From Bacteriovoracaceae bacterium UBA7317 (GTDB lineage: Bacteria; Bdellovibrionota; Bacteriovoracia; Bacteriovoracales; Bacteriovoracaceae), in contig DKQD01000120.1 of assembly GCA_002474345.1 (NCBI GenBank), positions 23,148-87,147 of the forward strand: 64,000 nt of DNA, in the 5' to 3' direction. Below, one piece after another: positions 36,340 through 44,104 of this stretch. The notes beneath the pieces are model-generated. The model saw only the letters and a program-made list of their open reading frames with translations. It searched no databases and was not told where the DNA came from. How positions within the stretch are numbered: position 1 is the stretch's first letter; each line of letters starts with the position of its first letter. Both the position numbers and the translations under genes were made by a program.

Positions 36340-37464
36340 ATGAAAATTTGGCTTTTAGACCCCTATTTTACAGGATCTCACAAGAAGTGGGCCCTTGAAT
36401 ACCAAAAATACTCTTCCCATGAAGTAACACTTTTAACTTTAAAAGGTCGGCATTGGAAATGGCGTATGCATGGGGGCTCTATCAGTCTCGCAAAAATGGC
36501 GCTTGATAAAAAAGAAAAGCCTGATCTTTTTCTGGCGACTTCTATGATGGATATAACAACATTCTTGGCCCTAACAAGAAATACTTTTAAAAATGTGAAA
36601 GTGGCACTCTACTTTCATGAAAATCAATGGAGTTACCCACTCTCCCCCAACGATAATGATCCCAAATACCAAAGAGATCATCACTATGGTTTCATTCAGT
36701 ATGCTTCTGCTTTAAGTGCCGATGCTCTATTTTTTAACTCCTCATTTAATCTAGAAAAGTTTATAGAAGGCTCTTCAAAATTTCTCAAAAGTATGAGGGA
36801 CTTTCGTGAATTAGATACAATTTCCACCATCAGAAAAAAATCATTCGTTCTTCCTCTAGGCCTAGACCTTAAAAAGTTTGATTCATTTCAAGATTTTTCT
36901 AAGCCTAGCGAACATAAAAAAAAATCTGCTCCATTAATTCTTTGGAACCATAGATGGGAACATGACAAAAACCCTGAGTTTTTTTTTAATACGCTCTTTA
37001 AACTTGATAAGGATAAAATAGATTTCAACCTGGCCCTTTTGGGGGAAAACAGAGGTGGCAAAGTACCACACGTTTTTAAGAAGGCCAAAGATTATTTTGG
37101 TGATAGAGTTCTTGTTTGTGGGCATCAAGAACGTTTCGAAGATTATGCCTCTTGGCTTTGGAAATCAGACATTTCATACATAACCTCTAACCACGACTTC
37201 TTCGGTGTAAGTGCGGTAGAGGCCCTATATTGTCATTGCTTTCCAATATATCCAAAAAGACTCGCCTACCCAGAACACTTTGGAGATGAATTTCAACACC
37301 ACCTATATTCGGATGATAAAGAAGGTCAACAAGCTTTAAAAAAAGCCCTTTTAGAATTTCCTTTTTATGAAAAGATACCCTCAAATAAAGCGAAGGAGTA
37401 TGACTGGAGCAAGATGGCCCTAATCTATGATAATAAATTTTCTAATTTAAATAGTAGTTGCTAA
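36340..37464 (+). CDS. tRNA-queuosine alpha-mannosyltransferase-like glycosyltransferase
   Basis: A 374-residue GT-B glycosyltransferase matching the DUF3524 / GTDC1 (QTMAN) family, whose animal member adds mannose to queuosine in tRNA-Asp. The N-terminal domain carries the family signatures: L-L-D-P-Y-F-T-G-S-H-K-K-W, W-K-W-R-M-H-G-G and Y-F-H-E-N-Q-W-S-Y-P, then Q-Y-A-S-A-L-S-A-D near residues 126-134. The C-terminal domain has N-H-R-W-E-H-D-K-N-P-E and a nucleotide-sugar segment S-N-H-D-F-F-G-V-S-A-V-E-A near 285-297. Length is typical of the short bacterial forms. Cytoplasmic. FolE2, which can feed queuosine synthesis, lies 1.4 kb away, but no other queuosine gene is seen. Confidence 0.85.
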   Translation: MKIWLLDPYFTGSHKKWALEYQKYSSHEVTLLTLKGRHWKWRMHGGSISLAKMALDKKEKPDLFLATSMMDITTFLALTRNTFKNVKVALYFHENQWSYPLSPNDNDPKYQRDHHYGFIQYASALSADALFFNSSFNLEKFIEGSSKFLKSMRDFRELDTISTIRKKSFVLPLGLDLKKFDSFQDFSKPSEHKKKSAPLILWNHRWEHDKNPEFFFNTLFKLDKDKIDFNLALLGENRGGKVPHVFKKAKDYFGDRVLVCGHQERFEDYASWLWKSDISYITSNHDFFGVSAVEALYCHCFPIYPKRLAYPEHFGDEFQHHLYSDDKEGQQALKKALLEFPFYEKIPSNKAKEYDWSKMALIYDNKFSNLNSSC

Positions 37465-37468
37465 TTTA

Positions 37469-37642
37469 TCAATGCTCAACAAGAACGCTAGGGTCTCCAC
37501 CACGTTCAACTTGGCAATAATCCCAATAAAGAGATACTCTTTTGCAGTTTTTTAATTTAACAACTCTAGTTTCAAGCTGATAAATCGCACAACCTGAAAA
37601 CATTGAGAGTCCTAAAAACAGAAGCAATAGATTTTTAATCAT
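37469..37642 (-). CDS. Small lipoprotein (57 aa), third of a tandem set
   Basis: A short reading frame found by reading the minus strand. It has an N-terminal hydrophobic signal with lipobox F-S-G-C at Cys18, followed by a 39-residue mature part with Cys32 and Cys43. The ATG is preceded by GAGGA. It starts 15 bases after the stop of the second small lipoprotein, so the three form one operon. Function unknown; probably membrane-anchored in the periplasm. Confidence 0.7.
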   Translation of the reverse strand: MIKNLLLLFLGLSMFSGCAIYQLETRVVKLKNCKRVSLYWDYCQVERGGDPSVLVEH

Positions 37643-37657
37643 TCTTCAAGTCCTCAA

Positions 37658-37828
37658 TTACCAGCAGAATTTATCAAAACACTTACGTGGACCATAGTGG
37701 TTGTAACACTTCTTTGAAAATAGACTACCCTCACAAATAGTGCCATTTCCTGGAAAGGTATAACGGCTTGTACTTCCGCAAGAACTAAGAAGAAGTGATA
37801 ATCCTACAATTGCTAAAAATTTTTTCAT
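37658..37828 (-). CDS. Small cysteine-rich lipoprotein (56 aa), second of a tandem set
   Basis: A short reading frame with a clear lipoprotein signal (lipobox L-S-S-C, Cys17). The mature peptide of 40 residues holds four further cysteines (32, 41, 50, 55), enough for two disulfides. AAGGAAGG lies upstream of the ATG. It begins 42 bases after the first lipoprotein gene. No family recognised. Confidence 0.75.
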   Translation of the reverse strand: MKKFLAIVGLSLLLSSCGSTSRYTFPGNGTICEGSLFSKKCYNHYGPRKCFDKFCW

Positions 37829-37870
37829 GCTCTTTTCCTTCCTTTTAAGATTTACCTTATTATTTAAAAA

Positions 37871-38023
37871 TTAATTTAAATGAAGGCAGTCCGTTGCAGG
37901 AACCATAAAGTGGTAACGGTAACAAACAGCATCCGATCGCGATTTATCGTAAAAACGATTTTGTTTCGAGCTACATGAACTCACCATTAGAGTTATCAAA
38001 AGTGTTGCTAGAAGGGTTTTCAT
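37871..38023 (-). CDS. Small lipoprotein (50 aa), first of a tandem set
   Basis: A lipoprotein with lipobox V-S-S-C (Cys17) and a 34-residue mature part containing Cys34 and Cys46. The ATG at 38023 has AAAGGA nearby; a longer in-frame extension to 38092 lacks both. It leads the three-gene set of tiny lipoproteins that differ in sequence but share length, lipobox and paired cysteines. Function unknown. Confidence 0.75.
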   Translation of the reverse strand: MKTLLATLLITLMVSSCSSKQNRFYDKSRSDAVCYRYHFMVPATDCLHLN

Positions 38024-38365
38024 AATGAAGTCCTTTAATGTTAAATTGAGCTTAAGTCTAACTAGCACAAACTTTAGCTGCTCTACAGGCAATCAGTTGC
38101 ACCGTGTAATTTTTAAACCCTTTTAACCTAAGGAGCAGGAGGCTTTGCTTTATATGGGCCCTAATGAAACGAATTGAATCATTAAGTGGAGGGCTTTCAG
38201 GTTAATTTTTCAGACTTTTTTTTCAGAAAAAGGCGAAGTTTCGACTACTTAGGATATTTTTTCTATTTTTAAACAGACAATAGTTAGACAACTAAAACAT
38301 TTTTTTTTATGTAAGGTCATCCTGATGTAATAAATAACCTCATTTCAAAGCCCAAAGGAGGTAAA
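38024..38365. other. Intergenic region between small lipoproteins and lipocalin
   Basis: 342 bases between divergent genes. No reading frame of useful length and no convincing terminator was seen. It should hold promoters for both sides; AAAGGAGG at 38354-38361 is the ribosome site for the lipocalin. Confidence 0.5.
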
Positions 38366-38914
38366 ATGCTAAAATCATTAAAAAGACTCTCTGCGAGCAT
38401 CTTTTTTCTCTCTCTCACTGTTTCACCAAGTCTTGAGGCTTCAAGCGGCCGCCAGATCTTAAGACCTGTTGATAATGTCCAAATCGAAAGGTTTATGGGG
38501 CAATGGTATGTCATTTCTCATATTCCAACATTTATTGAGAGGAAGTCTTATAATGCCGTTGAGACGTATAGTATGAACGAAGATGGCCAAATTGATGTTA
38601 CTTTTACCTATAGAAAGGGTTCTTTTGATGGCCCAAAAAGAAAATTAATGCCAAAAGCCTTTCTAAAAAAAGGTGGAAAAGCCTCAGAATGGGATATTCA
38701 ATTACTTTGGCCTTTTTGGAGTGACTACCAAATCATTGACCTTGATGTTGACTACCAGTGGACTATCATTGGTGTTCCAAGTAAGAGGTATGCCTGGATT
38801 ATGGCCAGAAAGCCTTTTATGGACAGAGACCTACATAGAAAACTTGTCATAAAACTTAAGGATTCTGGGTATAACATTAGAAAGTTGAGAATAGTCCCAC
38901 ACAAGTGGGACTAA
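38366..38914 (+). CDS. blc: Bacterial lipocalin
   Basis: A 182-residue exported lipocalin similar to Blc. It has a signal peptide (about 1-25), the G-x-W motif in RFMGQWYVISHIP (43-55), N-A-V-E-T-Y, the F-D-G-P-K-R region and the conserved D-Y-Q-W-T-I-I-G-V-P segment near 130-140. The W-I-M-A-R-K-P strand comes last. Bacterial lipocalins bind fatty acids or lysophospholipids at the outer membrane during stress. No lipobox cysteine is evident, so this form is probably soluble in the periplasm. It overlaps the stop of folE2 by 4 bases, tail to tail. Confidence 0.92.
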   Translation: MLKSLKRLSASIFFLSLTVSPSLEASSGRQILRPVDNVQIERFMGQWYVISHIPTFIERKSYNAVETYSMNEDGQIDVTFTYRKGSFDGPKRKLMPKAFLKKGGKASEWDIQLLWPFWSDYQIIDLDVDYQWTIIGVPSKRYAWIMARKPFMDRDLHRKLVIKLKDSGYNIRKLRIVPHKWD

Positions 38915-39867
38915 TGAATAAGCTGATTAGCTGAAGACCCTGGCTTGAGCTCTTTAAAAATCATTGCCACAGCATTATGGCTGTGGAGTGATTCAAAGTG
39001 CTCAACCTTAGCTTCCCAATAAAGAATATCTTCAACACTATCTAAAATTGCTGAAAGTCTTCGAGAAGCGTGCTCAACAAACATTGGGTTTTCCCCATTT
39101 AAAATTGCAAACGCTTGTTCATCTAGCCGCTTCACCATGCTTTGGGTTTCTGTTGGAAGGGCTACTTTCAGAAGATCAATAACTTTTTCAATAGTAATAT
39201 CACTCTCATAGTCATAATGAACGGAAACGCTGGCTTTTGACCTTTGACTGTGGGCCGTTGCGATCCCATTGCCTTCCTTTGTCTTCCCAAGGCGGTAATC
39301 TTCTTCATACTGCTTCGCCATCGAAAGGCTGCAAGGACATGTTGAAGAATATTCATAGCCAACTTTCAAAACCATAGAGATTTTTCCCAATGAATCTTCT
39401 TCGGCTTTAATTGTCACGGGATAGTACTGCCAGCCCCATAAATCACTTTTTAGAGACTTTTGCTTCATGGGAAAATCAAAACTAATCTCTAGGTTTGCTT
39501 TACTGATAAGGTCTTCGTGAGGCTCATCTCGCAAATCTTTCCTAAACCTTGAAAGGGTGTTTTTGAAAAACGTTTTATCCATGGGCCCTTTCATGGCCTC
39601 TTCCTGAAGGATCGAGCAGAAACGGCTCATATTCACACCATTTTTACCAGGTGCGAGCTCAACAAACATTGATGCTTCCGCATTGTGACCCACCAAGCCG
39701 TTTTCACCTTTGGACTGTATTGGTAAACGAAACCTCTCAATTCCTACATAAGGTATCCTAACAGCATTTTTAGCAGGCAATTTTTGGAAGTCGTTTAGCC
39801 CACTTTCATCTTTGACAGAGCACCCTAAAATATCTTTCGCCTTTGTTGTAAGGTTATCAGGAAGCAT
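38911..39867 (-). CDS. folE2: GTP cyclohydrolase IB
   Basis: A 318-residue FolE2-type GTP cyclohydrolase I. It converts GTP to dihydroneopterin triphosphate, the first step of folate and of queuosine synthesis. Family features: V-G-I-E-R-F-R-L-P near the start, an H-N-A-E-A-S-M-F-V-E strand, V-G-Y-E-Y-S-S-T-C-P-C-S near residue 175, the Q-R-S-K-A-S-V segment near 208 and N-G-E-N-P-M-F-V-E-H near 255. FolE2 works with metals other than zinc, and in many bacteria is used under zinc limitation. No Zur site was identified upstream. Its stop overlaps that of the lipocalin gene. Confidence 0.95.
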   Translation of the reverse strand: MLPDNLTTKAKDILGCSVKDESGLNDFQKLPAKNAVRIPYVGIERFRLPIQSKGENGLVGHNAEASMFVELAPGKNGVNMSRFCSILQEEAMKGPMDKTFFKNTLSRFRKDLRDEPHEDLISKANLEISFDFPMKQKSLKSDLWGWQYYPVTIKAEEDSLGKISMVLKVGYEYSSTCPCSLSMAKQYEEDYRLGKTKEGNGIATAHSQRSKASVSVHYDYESDITIEKVIDLLKVALPTETQSMVKRLDEQAFAILNGENPMFVEHASRRLSAILDSVEDILYWEAKVEHFESLHSHNAVAMIFKELKPGSSANQLIH

Positions 39868-40082
39868 TTCTTTTCACCCCATATAATAAAATCAATAAAT
39901 ATTAAAAAATGTAAAGATGAGGTTTTACCTTAAGAAAACCATAACGACAAAGTTTTCAATAAAATTATCTGATTTAAGGGACTTAAAAAATGTGATTATA
40001 GCTTAGACAATAGAGAAATCAGGTATTTGAGCTTGTTTTGTCTTTAGAATTTAGGAGCCTAAACAATGTTAGGGTTAAAGGA

Positions 40083-40484
40083 TTAAATGGCCACTTTCTC
40101 TAACTCCCACGTACAATGATCATCCACGACGCTCTTCCACACAGATTCAATGTCAACTCCAAAGCATTCTTTTAGTCTTGAAACAGTCCAATCCTCAGTC
40201 TCCACGCTCTCAACATTCTCAACTTCTATTCGAGAAAACGGGCTATCAATTGTTAAATAGAACTCATTCTTTTTATCTTTAAAATCTAAAATCCTCATCC
40301 ACTGATTTCCACTTCTTTCAATAAAACGATTTGTTCTAATTTTTAAATAAAGCCTATTGTATCTAGAGTCTTTCATCTCTTCTAAAAGCAAATTAATATA
40401 AACAACGACATTATCTCCAAGTTTATTGGAAAAAACCGCTTGCAACTCTCCCTCAATCTCTTGATTTGTCATTGACCTTTTCAC
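40083..40484 (-). CDS. Hypothetical soluble protein
   Basis: I do not recognise this protein (133 residues from a GTG at 40484, with AGAGGAG 5 bases upstream; an ATG at 40472 is also possible). It is charged, with mixed helix and strand, and no signal peptide or membrane segment. A stretch near residues 65-95 is beta-rich, and a tryptophan-containing helix closes the chain. It is 215 bases upstream of folE2 on the same strand. Confidence 0.55.
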   Translation of the reverse strand: MKRSMTNQEIEGELQAVFSNKLGDNVVVYINLLLEEMKDSRYNRLYLKIRTNRFIERSGNQWMRILDFKDKKNEFYLTIDSPFSRIEVENVESVETEDWTVSRLKECFGVDIESVWKSVVDDHCTWELEKVAI

Positions 40485-40747
40485 GTGTGCTCCTCTTCTT
40501 GACTGCAAGAACCCAAGTCTGAAAAAATACTGCCTTTAAAACAGCTACTTACCTAAATCTTAAGTGATAAAGACTTAAAATCAGTGTCTTTTTCCAAATT
40601 ACGGTCTCAGCAAAGTTCCTCTATTCGATATTTCAATATTTTAAGAAGAAAACCTTAAGGTAGAAATGGTAAAATTGCTTGAGTATGAGTAATTCTTAAT
40701 AGTCCAAGGACCTCATCCAAATAAATTTCATTTTGAAAGAAGCGGAG

Positions 40748-41809
40748 TTAATGTTGAGAAAAATTATTCAAAGAGAACCTTTTTTTATAGTATTCCTTCA
40801 TTCTCTTTAAATGAACCGAATAAAAAATTCCATTCATCAAGTGGCCTTTTTCCAAAAAAAGGGCTTCAGGAAACCCTAATTTTTGTCTTAAACCGACCTG
40901 CACCTCTACAGGAACATAATCATCTTCTAATGCAACAAAAAGAAAATAATCTTTTGCTTTTCTTCCATCAGTCAAAAAGGGTAACCCAAGTTTAATTTTT
41001 TCCCTTAACAATTCTTCATAATCTTCTTTATTTAAGAGGTCTAATTCTTTCATTTTTTTTTGGCGGAGCTTCTTCACCACAGGCTGAACACTATGGGCCA
41101 TTATTGTTGGAAGATCGATCCCGCCCATAAATATTACACTAGCTTTAATTCTAGGGTCTCTTCCAGAGGAAAGGGCCGCTGTTATGCCTCCTAAGCTAAC
41201 CCCCTTTATCCCTATTTTTGTGATATCGGCCCCTGGCAGGTTGTGAGCGACATCAATAAAGGCCCTCACCTTATCAATATAATTTTTCCACATAGGGCCA
41301 ATGTCATCTAACTTGAACTCCATTTTTGATGTAGGTACATTCAGCTTAAGAACAACAACACCAAAGCCACTATTCGCAAAATAATTAGCGGAAATATAAT
41401 CCAAAGGGGTAATTCCAACAACCGGAGGAACAATAATAATAAGAGGGGCTTTCTCACCATCCATTAATTTCGGTTTATAGTAAACAAACTCATGATCATA
41501 AAAAGACTTTTCAAGCGTACTAAACGCATTATACCGTCCCTTATATTTTTTTACTTTTGTAGGACTTTTTACCAAGTCCATTTCTACAATGGAGCTATAC
41601 CTAGAAGTTTTATCTTTCCAAAATGTTTTTACAGCAGAGCGGTACCCAAAAGTCTCTTCAAAACTAAAGTCGGTTTTAATTCCATAAAAAGAGTTTTGAT
41701 TATCATTACTATAAGCATTAAAAGAAAGGCTTAAAAAAAGGAATGAAAGAATAATAAATAAGCATGCACTCCTTGAACTTGTTCTTTCAAAGATCAACAT
41801 TGACTCCAT
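40748..41809 (-). CDS. Exported alpha/beta hydrolase
   Basis: A 353-residue serine hydrolase with an N-terminal hydrophobic segment (about 15-33) for export or anchoring. The catalytic set is visible: G-V-S-L-G-G nucleophile elbow near residue 205, an acid in A-L-E-D-D-Y-V-P near 295 and the histidine in E-K-G-H-L-M-N near 325. An oxyanion region I-I-V-P-P-V-V-G lies near 125. It resembles dienelactone-hydrolase or peptidase-like family members; the substrate is not predictable. Neither of the two possible ATGs has a good ribosome site, so the exact start is uncertain. Confidence 0.78.
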   Translation of the reverse strand: MESMLIFERTSSRSACLFIILSFLFLSLSFNAYSNDNQNSFYGIKTDFSFEETFGYRSAVKTFWKDKTSRYSSIVEMDLVKSPTKVKKYKGRYNAFSTLEKSFYDHEFVYYKPKLMDGEKAPLIIIVPPVVGITPLDYISANYFANSGFGVVVLKLNVPTSKMEFKLDDIGPMWKNYIDKVRAFIDVAHNLPGADITKIGIKGVSLGGITAALSSGRDPRIKASVIFMGGIDLPTIMAHSVQPVVKKLRQKKMKELDLLNKEDYEELLREKIKLGLPFLTDGRKAKDYFLFVALEDDYVPVEVQVGLRQKLGFPEALFLEKGHLMNGIFYSVHLKRMKEYYKKRFSLNNFSQH

Positions 41810-41912
41810 TGTTCAAAAAATAGAAAAAAATAATGTAATTGATCCTGAGAATCTAACACAAAAGTAAAGTTTTTCAAATATTCTTTAATTAAATAAACGC
41901 CAGATAAATCGC

Positions 41913-42965
41913 TTAAGGACGAAAACACATTAATCGATCAGGACCAACTTCACTTTCTGAAAATGGAGCGCCAAAATCTTCGACAGAAGGCGCCTTAAGA
42001 CCACTTTTAAGGCACTTCGGGCCCACGAGAACTCGTGCCTCATTCCAAATATTTAGCTTTAAGAAGCTATTTAACAGAAATGGCCCCCCCTCAACGATAA
42101 GCGATTGAATCCCTTTTTCATAAAGGAAGGATAAAACAAAAGGAATTAATTTTTCATTATCAAAAGGCGCTTTTACATAACTCAAATTGTCTCGATTGGG
42201 GCCTTCCTCACTTTCAGTAAAGATAAAGGTCTGCACCTCACCACTTAAAAGGGAAGAGCTTTTAGGAATTCTTAAGTTTTTGTCAATGACAACTCTAGTG
42301 GGGTTAGGACCTTTCACAAGCCTTGCTGTAAGAGATGGATTATCTTTAATAGCAGTCCTGGTACCAACCATGATTGCATCTTCCTCGACCCTCCATTTAT
42401 GGACAAGCCTCTTTGAATCATCTCCTGTAATCCAAAAAGGCTCCCTCTTTTCTTGTTTTTCTGGAGCAATGAAGCCATCTTGGGTTTGGGCCCACTTTAA
42501 AATCACATACGGCGCTTTAAAACGGTGAAAATGAAAAAACCTTTTATTGAGGTCAACACACTGGTCCTCAAGGACACCTAAATCAACGGAGATGCCAGCT
42601 TTTTTAAGAATCTCAACTCCTTTTCCTTGGACTTTTGAAAAGGTATCTATACATCCGACTACAACTCTTTTTACACCTAGCTTTACTAAGAGCTCTGCGC
42701 AGGGGGGTGTCTTTCCGTAATGAGCACAAGGCTCCAAATTAACATAGATCGTAGCACCTTTAATTAATTCCTTATTACCAACACTCTCAGCAGCATTAAC
42801 CTCGGCATGAGGACCACCAAACAATTGGTGAAAGCCACGGCCGATAATTTCTTTATCTTTTACAATGACAGAGCCTACCAATGGGTTGGGAGAAACCCTT
42901 CCTCTCCCCTTCTCTGCCAGATTAAGACATTCAGACATCATTTTTTCATCAAACAAACTCGACAT
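41913..42965 (-). CDS. ribD: Riboflavin biosynthesis protein RibD
   Basis: A 350-residue bifunctional enzyme: an N-terminal deaminase (about 1-145) and a C-terminal reductase (about 150-350), giving the second and third steps of riboflavin synthesis. Zinc and catalytic residues are seen at His53/Glu55 in G-P-H-A-E-V-N, and at Cys80 and Cys89 in E-P-C-A-H-Y-G-K-T-P-P-C-A. The reductase part has W-A-Q-T-Q-D-G-F-I and V-E-G-G-P-F-L. No other rib gene is adjacent, and no FMN riboswitch core is recognisable upstream. Divergent from the RHH-like gene. Confidence 0.95.
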   Translation of the reverse strand: MSSLFDEKMMSECLNLAEKGRGRVSPNPLVGSVIVKDKEIIGRGFHQLFGGPHAEVNAAESVGNKELIKGATIYVNLEPCAHYGKTPPCAELLVKLGVKRVVVGCIDTFSKVQGKGVEILKKAGISVDLGVLEDQCVDLNKRFFHFHRFKAPYVILKWAQTQDGFIAPEKQEKREPFWITGDDSKRLVHKWRVEEDAIMVGTRTAIKDNPSLTARLVKGPNPTRVVIDKNLRIPKSSSLLSGEVQTFIFTESEEGPNRDNLSYVKAPFDNEKLIPFVLSFLYEKGIQSLIVEGGPFLLNSFLKLNIWNEARVLVGPKCLKSGLKAPSVEDFGAPFSESEVGPDRLMCFRP

Positions 42966-43066
42966 TTCCTATACTCCTACCCACCTTCTAACACTCTTAA
43001 GATGAAAAAGTCGACCATACAAACTCCCAAAAAAGGGACTCTTGTGATAACCTCTAAGAATCAATG

Positions 43067-43090
43067 CCTATTGTTAAAATGGGCAATAGG
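43067..43090. promoter_or_regulatory. Inverted repeat between ribD and the RHH-like gene
   Basis: A perfect 7-bp inverted repeat CCTATTG / CAATAGG with a 10-base centre in the divergent intergenic region. It could be an operator or a leader hairpin; nothing further supports either. Confidence 0.35.
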
Positions 43091-43149
43091 TTTGAAACCC
43101 CACCAAAAGCTGTTAGCTGGAACATGGCCTTTGTAAAGGACAACAAAAA

Positions 43150-43464
43150 ATGAGTAAAAAAGATAAAAAAAACTTAGAAGAGGCAGTTAACAAAGCAAAT
43201 TGTTTTATAGAAGAAGACCTCTACCAAAAAGTAAAAAGGGAAGCCAAGCATCTTGGTATCCCACCCCAAAAGCTTGTGAACACGCACCTTCGCGAATACT
43301 TCACTGAAAGATCCAAGGTGAAAAAGCAAAAAAGGAAAAAAGAAAAGGCTGAACCTGTTGATTGTCCTCAATGCGGGTATAAAATCCTTGGAGATAGGGG
43401 TAAAAGCATAAATGAAGACTCAATGTCAAAAGAGAAAGGCTTTTTCTCAAAACTATTTGGATAG
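43150..43464 (+). CDS. Small protein with RHH-like N-terminus and CPxCG motif
   Basis: A 104-residue protein. Residues 18-52 (E-E-D-L-Y-Q-K-V-K-R-E-A, then L-x-x-x-L-R-E-Y-F) resemble a ribbon-helix-helix DNA-binding unit. A lysine-rich linker follows, then C-P-Q-C-G-Y at about 73-78, a half zinc ribbon with no second cysteine pair visible. The C-terminus is amphipathic (GFFSKLFG). AAAGGA lies 9 bases before the ATG. Eleven bases separate it from msrA, so they are probably co-transcribed. Transcriptional regulation is inference. Confidence 0.6.
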   Translation: MSKKDKKNLEEAVNKANCFIEEDLYQKVKREAKHLGIPPQKLVNTHLREYFTERSKVKKQKRKKEKAEPVDCPQCGYKILGDRGKSINEDSMSKEKGFFSKLFG

Positions 43465-43475
43465 GGAGAACACAG

Positions 43476-44102
43476 GTGCAAAAGAAACAAATCTTTAGTT
43501 TTTTTATTTTGCTTCAACTTCTTTTTTTCCTTTCTTTAGGATTGAGTTTTGCCGAAGCGGGCCCCAAAACTTTAAAAACAGCTATTTTTGGCACTGGATG
43601 CTTCTGGTGTAGCCAAGAAGACATTGAAAAGTTAAAAGGCGTGAAAAGTGCCTTGCCTGGTTATTCAGGTGGAACTTTAAAAAACCCGACCTACAAAAAG
43701 CACCCAGGACATATTGAAGTCGTTAAAATAACTTATGACCCTGTCCAGATATCCTTTCAAAAACTTGTAAAGAAAGTCTGGGTTCAACAAATCCCAACGG
43801 ATGACGGTGGATCTTTTTGTGATAGAGGCCATAGCTACAGAAACGTTTTCTTTTATGGAGATAAAGATGAAGAGAAGATCCTTAAAAAAACCAAGGACTC
43901 CCTAGAAAAAATATTAGGGGAAGAGGTCAAAACAATTATAAAAAAAAGGACCTTCTTCACTACCGCCGAAAAGTATCATATTCACTACGCTAAGAAAAAT
44001 CCGCTACGCTATAAATACTACCGCTACGGATGCGGTCGAGATAAAGCACTAAAGAATTTTTGGAATAGAGATAAAATTAAAAAAAGCATGGAAAGCTGGT
44101 AA
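43476..44102 (+). CDS. msrA: Exported peptide methionine sulfoxide reductase MsrA
   Basis: A 208-residue enzyme reducing methionine-S-sulfoxide in proteins. The N-terminal hydrophobic segment (6-26) makes it periplasmic, unlike the common cytoplasmic form. The active-site motif G-C-F-W-C has Cys42 and Cys45, followed by G-Y-S-G-G and N-P-T-Y. The variant D-G-G-S-F-C-D-R-G-H-S-Y-R near residue 110 takes the place of the usual Q-G-N-D-x-G-x-Q-Y-R region and marks a recognised subfamily. GTG start with GGAG 7 bases upstream. No msrB is adjacent. Its stop lies 2 bases from that of the convergent Amt-kinase gene. Confidence 0.92.
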   Translation: MQKKQIFSFFILLQLLFFLSLGLSFAEAGPKTLKTAIFGTGCFWCSQEDIEKLKGVKSALPGYSGGTLKNPTYKKHPGHIEVVKITYDPVQISFQKLVKKVWVQQIPTDDGGSFCDRGHSYRNVFFYGDKDEEKILKKTKDSLEKILGEEVKTIIKKRTFFTTAEKYHIHYAKKNPLRYKYYRYGCGRDKALKNFWNRDKIKKSMESW

Positions 44103-44104
44103 GC

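Noticed and set aside
42966-43149. Possible FMN riboswitch ahead of ribD
   Set aside because: The conserved RFN core was not found; only a simple inverted repeat is present.
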